This document shows, piece by piece, positions 34,533-44,018 of a stretch of 64,000 nt of DNA (the stretch's first letter is position 1; each line of letters begins with the position of its first letter). Source of the stretch: QHXN01 sp032162705 (GTDB lineage: Bacteria; Acidobacteriota; Blastocatellia; Pyrinomonadales; Pyrinomonadaceae); NCBI GenBank assembly GCA_032162705.1, contig JAVRON010000017.1:1-64000 (forward strand), written 5' to 3'. The notes under the pieces were generated by a model. It saw only the letters and a list, made by a program, of their open reading frames with translations. It was not told the origin of the DNA and searched no databases. A program made the position numbers and the translations under genes.

Positions 34533-37067
34533 CTAGCGGTAAAGCAGCACGCGCGCACGCGCGCGACGAAACTCTTCGAGCCGCGGCTGCCACGCGCGCG
34601 CTATCGCTTCCGGCTCGTCGGCGCGCTTCACGCGTTCCAGCGTATCGGCGTTGACGAGCAGGCGCGCGTAGTCGTCAACCTTCCACTCCTGCGGGTAGAG
34701 GCGTCGGAGCGCGACCGCGATCTCCACACCTGCGCGCACAGGGCGGAAGCGCGCGCGTTCAGTGACGATCAGGTTGACGCCGCCGCACTCCTGCTCTTTG
34801 AAGACGGAGGCGCGCGGCGTGAAGCGCACGGGCACGAAGCGCACGCCGACGAGGCCGCGCCCGTTAAGATACGACGCGAGCTTCTGCCCGTCGAGCCACG
34901 GCGCACCTACAAGCTCGAACGGCGTGTCCGTCCCGCGCCCGACCGAGAGGTTCGTCGTCTCAAGCAAGCCGACGCCGGGGTAAAGGGTCGCTTCCGTCAG
35001 GCTCCGCATGTTCGGCGAGGGGTTCACCCAAGTTTGCCCAGTCGCGTCGAGCCACATCGCGCGCCGCCAGTTCTCCAACTTCACCACGCGCAGGTCGCAA
35101 CCCACCTTGCGCTGCTCGTTGAAGAGTCGCGCCAGCTCGCCCACCGTCATGCCGTGCCGGACGGGAAGCGTGTGGTACGCGATGAAAGAGAGTTTATCTT
35201 CGTCGGCGACGGGGCCTTCCGTTTCCACGCCGCCAATCGGGTTCGGGCGGTCGAGAACGAAGAGAGGTTTACCCGTTTTGGCTGCCTCCTCCATCGCATA
35301 GCCGAGCGTCGAAATATATGTGTAGAAGCGCGCGCCGATGTCCTGTATGTCGAAGACGAGTGCGTCGAGATTCTTCAACTGCTCGGGCTTCGGACGCCGC
35401 GTCTCGCCGTAGAGAGAGTAGACGGGAAGTCCAGTCTTTTCGTCCACCGAGTCGGAAACTTTCTCGTCCGCCTGCCCGCGTATGCCGTGCTCGGGCGAGA
35501 AGAGTGCGGTGAGTTTTACGCCCGGCGCTTCGCGCAGCACGTCAATCGTCTGCCGTCCCGCGCGGTCGCGCCCCGTGTGATTCGTAATCAGCCCGACGCG
35601 CAAGCCCTGCAATTCTTTGAAGCCGCCGCGCTCCAACACGTCGATGCCGTTTAAGACTTCCGCCTGCTCAGGCGCGAGCAAGCCCGCGGCCTCGCTCGCA
35701 CGCGCCTCATTAACAGATGACGTGAACCGCGCGAGTCCCGCCAGCATGTCCTGTAGATATTGACTATGCTCCATGCGTGCGCGCGCGACTGTGCCCGCGT
35801 CCGTGACCGCGCCCGCGACGATGTTCGCCACGCGCGCGCGCAAAGGCCCAACGTCGCCCTTGCCTTCGGGGTGGACGCGGTTCGAGAGGAAGACGACGAA
35901 GGTCTCGCTCGCCGGGTCGATCCAGATTGAAGTGCCTGTAAAGCCCGTATGTCCGAACGAGCCGACCGGGAAAAGGTCTCCGCGATTCGTCGAGAAGCTT
36001 GTGTTGATGTCCCAGCCGAGTCCGCGCGCGCCGCCGTCTTCAGTCACCTGCCGCGGGCGCGTCATCTCGGCCACGCCGAGCGGCGATAGAATGCGCGCGC
36101 CTCCATACTCGCCGCCGTTCAGAATCATCTGGCAGAAGACGGCAAGGTCGTCCGCGGTCGAGAAGAGTCCGGCGTGCCCCGCGACTCCGCCCATGCGATT
36201 GGCCGTCGGGTCGTGAACCTCTCCGCGCAGGACGCGTTCGCCCTCAGGTCCTTGCGTGCCGACGCCGCCGAGATAACTTTTCACGCCTCGCACGTTCTCG
36301 GTCGGCGCGATGCGGGCGAGCAACTCCGCGCGTGGATGAAAGCCCGTGTCGCGCATACCTAACGGCTCGTAGATATTCCGGCGCGCGAACTCGTCGAGCG
36401 TCTGCCCGGAGACGCGGCGGACTATCTCGCCGAGCGTGATGTAGTTGATGTCGCTGTAGACGAAGCGTGAGCCGGGCGCGCTCCGCAGCGGCTCGATGTA
36501 GAGTCGGCGGAGCATCTCGTCGTAACCCGACCACTGTTCGCCGAGGTCGAAGTCCGGCGCGTAGCCCGAGCGATGTGTGAGCAGGTGCTCGACCGTGATG
36601 CTCTCTCGCCCTTCGCCCTTCAACTCGGGGATGTAGCGTGAGACCGAATCAGTGAGACGAACACGGCCCCGCTCGACAAGAATCATGACGCTCGTCGCCG
36701 TCGCTAAAATTTTCGTCAGACTCGCGAGGTCGAAGATCGTGTCGGCGGTCATGGCCTCGCGCTGCGGGATGAGAGCGCGCGAGCCGTAAGCCTTTCGCCA
36801 AACGACGCCGCCGCGACGCGCGACCAGCACGACCGCGCCCGGCAACTCTTTTCTCTCAATCGCCTCGGCCACCGCGCCGTCGATGAAGGCAAGCCTGTCC
36901 GCCGCCACCGAGACCTTCGCGGGCTGCACGACCGGCAACGTCGCGGCCTTTGTTTCTGCGACGAAAAGGAGCGCCAACAGACATGCTACAAGTGGGCGAG
37001 AGAATCTAAGCGCTCCCGTATTTTTATCTCTCGCGTCCGACACGTTTGGGTTTTTCTCCTTACTCAT
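34533..37067 (-). CDS. Serine hydrolase (beta-lactamase family) fused to NamZ-type exo-beta-N-acetylmuramidase (DUF1343)
   Basis: An 844-residue two-domain protein with a signal anchor (PLVACLLALLFVAETKA). Residues about 55-440 are a class C/PBP-like serine hydrolase: SLTK (catalytic Ser-x-x-Lys), YSDIN (Tyr-Ser-Asn position) and HTGFTG. Residues about 480-844 are DUF1343 (NamZ): GLITNHTGRDRAG, LFSPEHGIRGQA, DIQDIGARFYTYISTLGYAMEEA, VLDRPNPIGG and SPNMRSLTEATLYPGVGLLE. NamZ removes MurNAc from the non-reducing end of peptidoglycan chains. The hydrolase half could trim peptides or esters from the same material. It is the last gene of a leftward cell-wall sugar recycling operon and overlaps the GH3 gene by 4 bp. 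Confidence 0.9.
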   Translation of the reverse strand: MSKEKNPNVSDARDKNTGALRFSRPLVACLLALLFVAETKAATLPVVQPAKVSVAADRLAFIDGAVAEAIERKELPGAVVLVARRGGVVWRKAYGSRALIPQREAMTADTIFDLASLTKILATATSVMILVERGRVRLTDSVSRYIPELKGEGRESITVEHLLTHRSGYAPDFDLGEQWSGYDEMLRRLYIEPLRSAPGSRFVYSDINYITLGEIVRRVSGQTLDEFARRNIYEPLGMRDTGFHPRAELLARIAPTENVRGVKSYLGGVGTQGPEGERVLRGEVHDPTANRMGGVAGHAGLFSTADDLAVFCQMILNGGEYGGARILSPLGVAEMTRPRQVTEDGGARGLGWDINTSFSTNRGDLFPVGSFGHTGFTGTSIWIDPASETFVVFLSNRVHPEGKGDVGPLRARVANIVAGAVTDAGTVARARMEHSQYLQDMLAGLARFTSSVNEARASEAAGLLAPEQAEVLNGIDVLERGGFKELQGLRVGLITNHTGRDRAGRQTIDVLREAPGVKLTALFSPEHGIRGQADEKVSDSVDEKTGLPVYSLYGETRRPKPEQLKNLDALVFDIQDIGARFYTYISTLGYAMEEAAKTGKPLFVLDRPNPIGGVETEGPVADEDKLSFIAYHTLPVRHGMTVGELARLFNEQRKVGCDLRVVKLENWRRAMWLDATGQTWVNPSPNMRSLTEATLYPGVGLLETTNLSVGRGTDTPFELVGAPWLDGQKLASYLNGRGLVGVRFVPVRFTPRASVFKEQECGGVNLIVTERARFRPVRAGVEIAVALRRLYPQEWKVDDYARLLVNADTLERVKRADEPEAIARAWQPRLEEFRRARARVLLYR

Positions 37068-39022
37068 TTGGCCTTTGTCGTCGTGTCGAGAGGACGCACT
37101 GTCGATCTCAACTGAATGCCTGTGCCGCGCGCGTATAGATTCGGCAACGAGATGGGCAGCCGCCCTGTGATGTCGGAGCGCCGTGTAATGGCGAGAGCGG
37201 CTGCCGTCTGAAGACTGGGCATGTCGCCGTATGCAACGACGTAGGTTCTTAGCGCCGGGAAGTTTTGCAGGAGGTATGGATTTCCGAAACTGATGCCTAC
37301 GACGGGAGCCTTGCGTTCGAGCAGCGCGGAGAGAACCCGCGCTCCCTGCTCCGGTAGACCTACGCTGTTGGTCGCGCCGGAACGAACTCGCCCGTACATC
37401 GCAGCGATCACTACGTCCGCCTTCCCGGCGCTTTCCAGCGCCCCTCTCATCTCCTCGTCGGTCGAGCGCGAGTCAAGCACTGTGATGTCGAGGCATAGGC
37501 CGGGCCTTAGCAGGTTGGCGAAAAATGGGTTCGCAATCCAGCCCCGGTCTTCGCCGTTTGTTATTCCCAGAATGAAAATGCGCTTCGCGCTTCGGAGTCC
37601 TTCCCCGTCCGCGCTGTCGATGAGCTTCGCGTCGTCGCGGACGAGCGTGATCGCGTGCAGCGCCACTTCGAGGGCAAGGTCTTTTGCACTCGTGCCTGCG
37701 ACGAGTTGGTCGATTTGCTCAAGTGGCGTGATGCGCTGCTTGACGAGACCGAGGTCATACTTGGCCGCGAGAATCTTGCGCGCCGATTCTTCGATGCGCT
37801 TCTCTGTCAGTCGCCCCGTTTGCACGGCCTCGCGCAGTCCGCGCAGCACGGCGTCGGGGTCTGCGGGCTTCAGGAGCATGTCCGCGCCCGCGAGCACAGC
37901 GCGCACGGCGGCCTCGTCCTGTTTGAAGTAAATAGTGAGTCCGCTCATGTCGAGCGCGTCGGTGATGACGATGCCGTCAAAGCCGAGGTCTTTACGAAGC
38001 AGTCCCGTCAGGATAACCGGCGAGAGCGTGCCGGGCAGCACTGCGTTCTCCGAGAACACTTCGCGCTCGGCGTATGTGGGTCGCACGATGGCTTCGCGCG
38101 GCAGCGGGCTGACCTCGGTCGGGTCGATTTGCGGCAGACCGATGTGAGCCGACATGACCGCGCCGACGCCCGACTTGATCGCCGCGCGGAACGGGACAAG
38201 CTCGACCGCGTCGAGCCGCGCGCGCGCGACGTTGATGACGGGCAGTCCGCGATGTGAATCCGTCGCGGTGTCGCCGTGGCCGGGGAAATGTTTGGCCGTC
38301 GCGATGACGCCTGCCGTTTGCGCGCCCTCGACAAAGGCCGCGACGAAGCGCGCCACCTCCGATGGGTCTTCGCCGAAAGAGCGGACGTTGATGACGGGAT
38401 TGCCCGCATTATTGTTCACGTCGGCGACGGGCGCGAACAACTGCTCGACGCCGAGCGCGCGCGCCTCTCGCGCCGTCACCTCGCCCTGTCGCCGCGCGTA
38501 TTCAGGATTTCCGGTCGCGCCGAGCGCCATGTTCCAGGGCAGATTGGTCGCATCGTCGAAGCGCATGCCGCTGCCGGATTCGAGGTCTGCGGAGACGAGT
38601 AGCGGCAGACGCGCGAGCTGCTGCATACGATTAACGAGATGGACTGATTCGTAGATGGGGCCCCGGAAAAGGATGATGCCGCCGATGTGATTCTGCTCGA
38701 CCTGGCGTCGAAGCTCCTTGAACTCGTCGCTCTCCTGATTGAGAAACTTCGCGTTGATGCCGATTGAGATGAGCTGCCCGGCCTTCTCTTCGAGCGTCAT
38801 CTGCTTGAGCTGTTCGTCGGCCCACTTGAGCGCGTCCTTCGAGGGGCGGCGCGGGTAAGGCGTCCTGACCTGCGCTTCGAGCGTGATGGAGGGCGGCGGC
38901 TCGCAATTTAAACACTTCTTCGTCTGCGCTTGGAACGGAGAAACCGAGCCGAGCATCAGCGAAAAGAATGTCAGAAGTACGAGCGCCGCGCGGCAACACC
39001 GCCGAGTATGTATCAGTCTCAT
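37064..39022 (-). CDS. Glycoside hydrolase family 3, NagZ-like beta-N-acetylhexosaminidase
   Basis: A 652-residue exported protein (signal peptide about 1-33). The GH3 N-domain shows the NagZ signature KHFPGHGDTATDSHRGLP, whose Asp-His supplies the acid/base, and the nucleophile aspartate in GIVITDALDMSGL. A C-terminal GH3_C domain (about 430-640) follows, so it is larger than cytoplasmic NagZ (~340) and matches secreted bacterial hexosaminidases such as B. subtilis NagZ. It would release GlcNAc from muropeptides, complementing the NamZ domain encoded next. Confidence 0.92.
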   Translation of the reverse strand: MRLIHTRRCCRAALVLLTFFSLMLGSVSPFQAQTKKCLNCEPPPSITLEAQVRTPYPRRPSKDALKWADEQLKQMTLEEKAGQLISIGINAKFLNQESDEFKELRRQVEQNHIGGIILFRGPIYESVHLVNRMQQLARLPLLVSADLESGSGMRFDDATNLPWNMALGATGNPEYARRQGEVTAREARALGVEQLFAPVADVNNNAGNPVINVRSFGEDPSEVARFVAAFVEGAQTAGVIATAKHFPGHGDTATDSHRGLPVINVARARLDAVELVPFRAAIKSGVGAVMSAHIGLPQIDPTEVSPLPREAIVRPTYAEREVFSENAVLPGTLSPVILTGLLRKDLGFDGIVITDALDMSGLTIYFKQDEAAVRAVLAGADMLLKPADPDAVLRGLREAVQTGRLTEKRIEESARKILAAKYDLGLVKQRITPLEQIDQLVAGTSAKDLALEVALHAITLVRDDAKLIDSADGEGLRSAKRIFILGITNGEDRGWIANPFFANLLRPGLCLDITVLDSRSTDEEMRGALESAGKADVVIAAMYGRVRSGATNSVGLPEQGARVLSALLERKAPVVGISFGNPYLLQNFPALRTYVVAYGDMPSLQTAAALAITRRSDITGRLPISLPNLYARGTGIQLRSTVRPLDTTTKAK

Positions 39023-39124
39023 CTGAAAATCTCACCCAACGTTTTCAAACGGAAGTCAGAAGCACCGGAGTTTCCGGCCACACGCGCGATGTGAATCAGA
39101 GCGACACTTTGCCTGTACCTCATT

Positions 39125-40633
39125 CTAATTGCCCGCAGCGACCTTCTCAGTGACAGGGCGTCCCCCTGCGAGCAGGCTGACAGCGTAGCCGACCGTCACA
39201 CAGACGATTGTGCCCATCAACACGTACCAAGTCCAAGCGACCGTCGTGTAGAACTTGACGAGCAACATGAACGCGAGCGAGACGGCCATCCCCGTCATCA
39301 CGCCGATCTGGTTAGTGCGCCGCGTCAGCACGCCGAGCAGGAACGCGCCGAGCATGGGCCCGTAGACGAGCGATGCGATGGTCAGCCCCACAGTGAAGAC
39401 CGATCCCCAGCCGCGCGCCAACATCGCAATCAGGATCAGTACGACGCCCCACGCAGCCGTGAACCAGCGCGAGAGACGTAGGTAATGCTCGTCACTGTCG
39501 TCCGGATTCAGGAGCGGTCTATAGAGGTCGAGCACCGTGCTCGACGAGAGCGAGTTGAGCGAGCCGCTCAGGTTCGACATCGCGGCGGCGAAGATGGCCG
39601 CGATGACCAGCCCCGAGACGCCGTGCGGGAGTCGCTGTACGATGAAGGTCGGGAAAATCTCGTCGTTGCTCGTCAACTTGACGGTCAGAGGGAAGAATTT
39701 GTAATAGGCCGAGAGCATCACGCCGATGAACAGGAATAGTGAGAACTGAAACAGCACGACGAACCCGCTGAAGATGAGAGCCTTCTGGCTGTCGCGCCGG
39801 TCTCGACACGTCAGCAGGCGCTGGACGAGGAGCTGATCGGTTCCGTGCGATGCCATCGTCAGAAAAGTGCCGCCGAGAAAGCCCGCCCAGAAAGTGAAGG
39901 GCACGCTAAAGTCCCTTGAGAACGAAAAGAGCTGAAACTTGTTCGACTCGGCAGCGTGCGCGGCGATGGTGCCCCAACCGCCCGGAACCAGTGTGAGCAG
40001 CTCGTAGGCCGCGAGCAGCGAGCCGCCGATGTAGATGACGAGCTGGATGAGGTCTGTCCAGATGACTGCGGCGATGCCGCCCTCGAACGTGTAGATGAGC
40101 GTCAGCACGCCGACGATGATGATCGACCACAGCCAGAGATTGGGCCAGCCCGGCAGGCTTACGCTCAGCACCGCGCTCAAGACGAGCGACGCGGCGAAGA
40201 CGCGCACGCCCTCGGCCAGTGCGCGCATCACCAGAAAGAGCGACGCCGCGAAGTTCTTCGTCTTCGCCCCGAAGCGCTCTCTGAGCAGTTCGTAGGCCGT
40301 CAGCATATCGCCACGGAAGTACGCGGGGATAAAGAGCAGGCTGATGATGAAGCGCGCGATGACGTAGCCGAAGACGACTTGCAGGTAAGTGAAGTTGCCG
40401 CCCTGCTCGGGCCGCGCGTAGGTAGCATAGGCGATTGCCGGGACGCCGATCAGCGTCAGCGTGCTCGTTTCGGTGGCGACGATTGAGAGGCTGATGATGA
40501 GCCAGTGCGTGTTCTTCGCGCCGATGAAGTAGTCTTTGACCGTCCGCTGCTTGCCCCTGAACCTCGTGCCGAAGATGGTGATTCCAACGAGGTAAAGCAC
40601 GAGCACCGCGTAATCTACGGCTGAGAATCCCAC
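39125..40633 (-). CDS. Sodium/solute symporter family transporter, probably for amino sugars
   Basis: A 502-residue SSS-family protein with about 13 helices. Typical features are the first helix AVDYAVLVLYLVGITIFG, RGKQRTVKDYFIGAKNTHWLIISLSIVATETS, and the sodium-site helix AIFAAAMSNLSGSLNSLSSSTVLDLYRP. Placed between a hexosaminidase/muramidase pair and MurQ, it most likely imports free MurNAc and/or GlcNAc. No MurP-type PTS protein is present. Confidence 0.88.
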   Translation of the reverse strand: MGFSAVDYAVLVLYLVGITIFGTRFRGKQRTVKDYFIGAKNTHWLIISLSIVATETSTLTLIGVPAIAYATYARPEQGGNFTYLQVVFGYVIARFIISLLFIPAYFRGDMLTAYELLRERFGAKTKNFAASLFLVMRALAEGVRVFAASLVLSAVLSVSLPGWPNLWLWSIIIVGVLTLIYTFEGGIAAVIWTDLIQLVIYIGGSLLAAYELLTLVPGGWGTIAAHAAESNKFQLFSFSRDFSVPFTFWAGFLGGTFLTMASHGTDQLLVQRLLTCRDRRDSQKALIFSGFVVLFQFSLFLFIGVMLSAYYKFFPLTVKLTSNDEIFPTFIVQRLPHGVSGLVIAAIFAAAMSNLSGSLNSLSSSTVLDLYRPLLNPDDSDEHYLRLSRWFTAAWGVVLILIAMLARGWGSVFTVGLTIASLVYGPMLGAFLLGVLTRRTNQIGVMTGMAVSLAFMLLVKFYTTVAWTWYVLMGTIVCVTVGYAVSLLAGGRPVTEKVAAGN

Positions 40634-40826
40634 ACAGTTGACCTTTCGCGGAGAGTAGAAAAGATTCCGAAGGAGTCGGGCCCATAGAATACCTTGCCCC
40701 TCGCCTCACCTCAAACGCCTGAGCCACGCTTGATTTAATTCAACGTCGAACGAACGGCTCAGTGCCCAACAGTGAAGGATGCAACATCAACTCGGCCTCT
40801 CGCCTTCCTCTCGAAAACTCTTCGAC

Positions 40827-41762
40827 CTAATCTCTTTCCGAAAGCTCCTCGACGGCGCGCGCCACAACCCACCCCGAAGAGCCGAGCGTGTCTTCTGCCT
40901 CCTCGCGGGTGCGCCCCGTCTTCGACATGACGAGCGCGACGCGTAGGTCTCCGCCCGCGCGTTCGAGTGCGTCGCCTGCCGCCCTGAAGTCAAGTCCTGT
41001 CTCTGCGGCGAGGATGCGCAGGGAGCGCGCGCGCAGCTTCGCGTTGCGCGGCAGCATGTTCGTCATCCGGTTGCCTTTGACGTAGCCGAGCCGGATCATC
41101 GTCGCGGTCGAGAGCATGTTCAAGACCAACTTCTGCGCCGTCCCAGACTTCAGACGCGTCGAGCCTGCAACCACCTCCGGCCCGACTACGGGAACGATTG
41201 CCACCTCGACGGCACGCGTGATCGGCGAGTCGGGCACGCATGTCACAGCCGCCGTGAAGGCTCCCAGACGGCGCGCGTACTCAACCGCGCCGATAGTGTA
41301 GGGCGTCCGCCCCGAAGCGGCGATGCCGACCAGAGCATCACGTCCGCCAACGCCTCTCGCCTCCGCGTCGCGCGCCCCCGCTTCGCCGTCGTCCTCCGAA
41401 GCCTCTGTTGCGCGGTAGAGCGCTTCGTAGCCGCCCGCGATGATTCCCTGCACCAGTTCGGGCGGCACGCCAAACGTGGGCGGGCACTCTGAGGCGTCGA
41501 GCACGCCCAGGCGTCCCGATGTGCCTGTGCCGACGTAAAAGAGTCTGCCGCCCGTCCGCAGTCGCTCGACTATCCGCTCTACCGCGTGCTCTACTTCCGG
41601 CAGGACGAGTCTGACCGCCACGGCGACGCACGCATCCTCCTCGTTCATCAGTCTCAAGACTTCCGCCGTCGGCAGAGAGCTTAACTCTCGCGTCCGTGGA
41701 TTCTCCTGCTCTGTGACGGGAAGCTCTGTTTGACTGTCTTCTGTCGAACTGTCTGAAGCCAT
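40827..41762 (-). CDS. murQ: N-acetylmuramic acid 6-phosphate etherase
   Basis: A 311-residue SIS-domain lyase. Diagnostic motifs: TEQENPRTRELSSLPTAEVLRLMNEED at the start, FYVGTGTSGRLGVLDASECPPTFG, GIAASGRTPYTIGAVEYAR, and the C-terminal GNRMTNMLPRNAKLRARSLRI, with the helical UBA-like tail. It cleaves the lactyl ether of MurNAc-6-P to give GlcNAc-6-P and D-lactate. Its kinase partner is the next upstream gene. Confidence 0.96.
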   Translation of the reverse strand: MASDSSTEDSQTELPVTEQENPRTRELSSLPTAEVLRLMNEEDACVAVAVRLVLPEVEHAVERIVERLRTGGRLFYVGTGTSGRLGVLDASECPPTFGVPPELVQGIIAGGYEALYRATEASEDDGEAGARDAEARGVGGRDALVGIAASGRTPYTIGAVEYARRLGAFTAAVTCVPDSPITRAVEVAIVPVVGPEVVAGSTRLKSGTAQKLVLNMLSTATMIRLGYVKGNRMTNMLPRNAKLRARSLRILAAETGLDFRAAGDALERAGGDLRVALVMSKTGRTREEAEDTLGSSGWVVARAVEELSERD

Positions 41763-41804
41763 CGGCTCTGACGTTCTCTCTCTTGATGTTCTCTCTTAAT
41801 GATC

Positions 41805-41849
41805 TGAAATCTCAAATTTGAAATTTAAGGTTCGAGATTTGAGATTTCA
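41805..41849. repeat. Heptad-repeat hairpin (GAAATCT/CAAATTT type)
   Basis: TGAAATCTCAAAT at 41805-41817 and its exact complement at 41837-41849, all in 7-bp register. It lies between the sugar kinase stop and the murQ start, so it could form an RNA hairpin that adjusts expression of downstream genes. Confidence 0.85.
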
Positions 41850-41862
41850 ACTCTTTAAACCA

Positions 41863-42855
41863 TCAGCCCGCGAGCGCGAACTGTAACTGCTCACCGGCCA
41901 TGCGTGCGGCGGCCTCGGCGGGCGCGAGCAACGGCGGAGCGATGAAGGCGCGCGGCGCGACGCTCTGCACCTCCACGCCCAGCGGGTCGAGTATCATGCT
42001 TGCTGCCGCGAAGACACCGCCGACATACGCCACCTGAAAACGCTCGCGCTCCATCTTGAGCTTGCGTATCACGGCGCAGGCCGCACACGCCAACTCGCGC
42101 CCCGCCTCTTCGATGATTTCGCGCGCAACCACGTCGCGCTTGCGCGCGGCCACGACCACGCGACTTCCAAAGCCTGCGATGCGACTGTTCGTCACGTTCG
42201 GCGCGTAGACCGCCGTCGAGAGGTCTTCCACTTTCGCCACGTTGAAGTAGTCGCACGCGGCTTCGACCAGCGAGGTCTTTCGACCGCGCCCGTCCGAAGC
42301 CCTCGCCACGGCCTGCAAGGCCCGCCGCGCGATCCACGAACCGCTTCCCTCGTCGCCCACCACGGGCCCCCAGCCGCCCGCGCAGGCGTGTCGGCCTCGC
42401 CCGTTTACGCCGCAGCAGATCGAGCCTGTCCCGGCGATAATAACGAGGCCGGGCTTACCTTCGGTCGCCCCGTAGAGTGCGATGTCCGCATCCGTCACGA
42501 CCTCGACGGTCTTGATGCCAAGCTCCTTGAGCGCCGCGCGCATGCGGTCGCGTATGTCCGCGCGCTTGACGCCTGCCAGGCCCACTTCAGCGGCGACGAT
42601 CTCCATGCGCCGCACGCCCGCCTCGGCGCAGGCGCGGTCTGTGGCTTCGCGTATGGCATTGGCCGCTTCGGTCACGCCCACGCGCAGAGGGTTCGAGGGC
42701 CCGGCCACACCTTCGCCCAGCACCTCGCCGCCTCCGTCCGTGACGACGGCGCGCGTCTTAGACCCGCCCCCATCGACGCCGAGCACTAACGCTTGCGTGC
42801 CGAGAGACGTTGAACGCTTTGCCTGAAGTTTGACTGGTCGGCGCTTGGCCTTCAT
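41863..42855 (-). CDS. BadF/BadG-family amino-sugar kinase (MurNAc/GlcNAc kinase)
   Basis: A 330-residue ASKHA-fold kinase: phosphate-1 motif VLGVDGGGSKTRAVVTD, the second segment DADIALYGA, phosphate-2 motif VIIAGTGSICCGVNG, GGWGPVVGDEGSGSWIARRAL, and the adenosine motif VAYVGGVFAAA. Members include human GlcNAc kinase and bacterial MurK, which phosphorylates both MurNAc and GlcNAc. Next to murQ and lacking a PTS, MurNAc kinase is the likely function. I start at MKAKRRP; the frame is open 29 codons further up, but that would run across the -10 box of the divergent LysR gene. Confidence 0.88.
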   Translation of the reverse strand: MKAKRRPVKLQAKRSTSLGTQALVLGVDGGGSKTRAVVTDGGGEVLGEGVAGPSNPLRVGVTEAANAIREATDRACAEAGVRRMEIVAAEVGLAGVKRADIRDRMRAALKELGIKTVEVVTDADIALYGATEGKPGLVIIAGTGSICCGVNGRGRHACAGGWGPVVGDEGSGSWIARRALQAVARASDGRGRKTSLVEAACDYFNVAKVEDLSTAVYAPNVTNSRIAGFGSRVVVAARKRDVVAREIIEEAGRELACAACAVIRKLKMERERFQVAYVGGVFAAASMILDPLGVEVQSVAPRAFIAPPLLAPAEAAARMAGEQLQFALAG

Positions 42856-42933
42856 CGGGGAAACAGGGCGAAGACGCGGGGCGCTCGCCGCCCACGCTCG
42901 GAAAATTTTGTGCAATCCTAGCGGAAGTTTGTT

Positions 42934-42939
42934 TATAAT
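42934..42939 (+). promoter_or_regulatory. -10 box for the LysR-type regulator gene
   Basis: A perfect TATAAT lies 55 bp upstream of the LysR start in an AT-rich patch. The -35 region 17 bp upstream (TGCAAT) is weak, as expected for a regulated promoter. A LysR-type T-N11-A operator for the divergent recycling operon could overlap it. Confidence 0.5.
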
Positions 42940-42993
42940 CAAAACTAAAAGATTTTATTTGAATGATAACCGTTTCTGATACCGGAGTTTCCG

Positions 42994-43983
42994 ATGGAGA
43001 TTCGACAGCTTAAGGCATTCCTGGCTATCGCCGACGCGCGCACGTTCACCGCCGCCGCGCAGCGTATCCATTACACACAGGCCGCGCTCAGCATGCAGAT
43101 CAAGCAGCTTGAGAAGGAGGTCGGCGTCCCGCTCTTCATACGTATGCCGCGCCGCGTCGTCCTGACCGAGGCCGGCGAGAAATTGTTTGACCGCGCTCAT
43201 CTCATCCTGCGCGAGCACGACGCGGCACTCGCGGAGTTGGCCGAGCTGGCCGGGGCCAAGCACGGCCGCCTGCGTGTCGGCAGCGCTTCGGGCATGGTGA
43301 GCGCCGACGCGCTTCCCGCCATCCTGAAGAAATTGCGCAAGTCGCATCCGCACGTGGATGTCTCAGTCGCTTCGGGCAAGAGCGAGGAGCTGGTCAAGAA
43401 AATCCTCGCGGGCGAGACCGACATGGCCTTCGTCTCGCTGCCCGTCGAGGCGCGCAACATCGAGACGGAACTGCTCAGTCAGGATCAGCTCGTCGCCATC
43501 GCCAGCCCGCGCCACACGCTCGCGGCTCAACGCGTCGTCAGCGCCTTCGCGCTCGCAGGCGAGAAGCTCATCCTCGGCGAGCGCGGCGGCAACACGCGCC
43601 GCCTCATCGACGAGTTCTTCTCGGAGGCGGGACTCAAGCCGATTGTCGCGATGGAGTTGAGCCGACAGGCCGCTATCAAGAACATGGTGGCGGCGGACAT
43701 GGGCGTCGGGATTGTGCCGCTCTCAGTGGCGCGTGAAGACGTGGAGCGCGGCAGGCTCGTGCGCTGGTGGATTGAGGGCGCGCGCATCAACTGGGAGATG
43801 GGCGTGGCACGCCTGAGCGGCGGATACCTCTCGCCCGTTTGCCAGAACTTCCTAGACCTCTGCCGCGAACATTTCGCGGGCGCGGAAGAGGCGACGCGGC
43901 AACGCGCAGCAAGACAGACGACGAGCCGCAAGAAGCCGGTGCGTAAGGCCGCGAGCAAGCGTGTGCGAAAATCAAAAAGATGA
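42994..43983 (+). CDS. LysR-family transcriptional regulator
   Basis: A 329-residue LysR-type regulator. The N-terminal winged helix-turn-helix (MEIRQLKAFLAIADARTFTAAAQRIHYTQAALSMQIKQLE) is followed by a two-lobe effector-binding domain (about 95-295). A lysine/arginine-rich tail of about 30 residues (KKPVRKAASKRVRKSKR) is added at the C-terminus, which is unusual and may add non-specific DNA contact. It is transcribed away from the amino-sugar kinase, the usual geometry for a LysR protein controlling its neighbour, so the MurNAc recycling operon is the probable target. Confidence 0.9.
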   Translation: MEIRQLKAFLAIADARTFTAAAQRIHYTQAALSMQIKQLEKEVGVPLFIRMPRRVVLTEAGEKLFDRAHLILREHDAALAELAELAGAKHGRLRVGSASGMVSADALPAILKKLRKSHPHVDVSVASGKSEELVKKILAGETDMAFVSLPVEARNIETELLSQDQLVAIASPRHTLAAQRVVSAFALAGEKLILGERGGNTRRLIDEFFSEAGLKPIVAMELSRQAAIKNMVAADMGVGIVPLSVAREDVERGRLVRWWIEGARINWEMGVARLSGGYLSPVCQNFLDLCREHFAGAEEATRQRAARQTTSRKKPVRKAASKRVRKSKR

Positions 43984-44018
43984 AGCAGCGACTTTGGAGC
44001 GCAGGTCGGTGTTTGATT

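Noticed and set aside
34354..34593. Longer N-terminus for the S1/P1 nuclease
   Set aside because: The extension translates the palindromic repeat; the shorter start has an ideal Shine-Dalgarno and a proper signal peptide.
34461..35654. 397-codon plus-strand frame opposite the NamZ fusion
   Set aside because: Antisense shadow that also runs through a palindromic repeat; low-complexity Arg-rich product.
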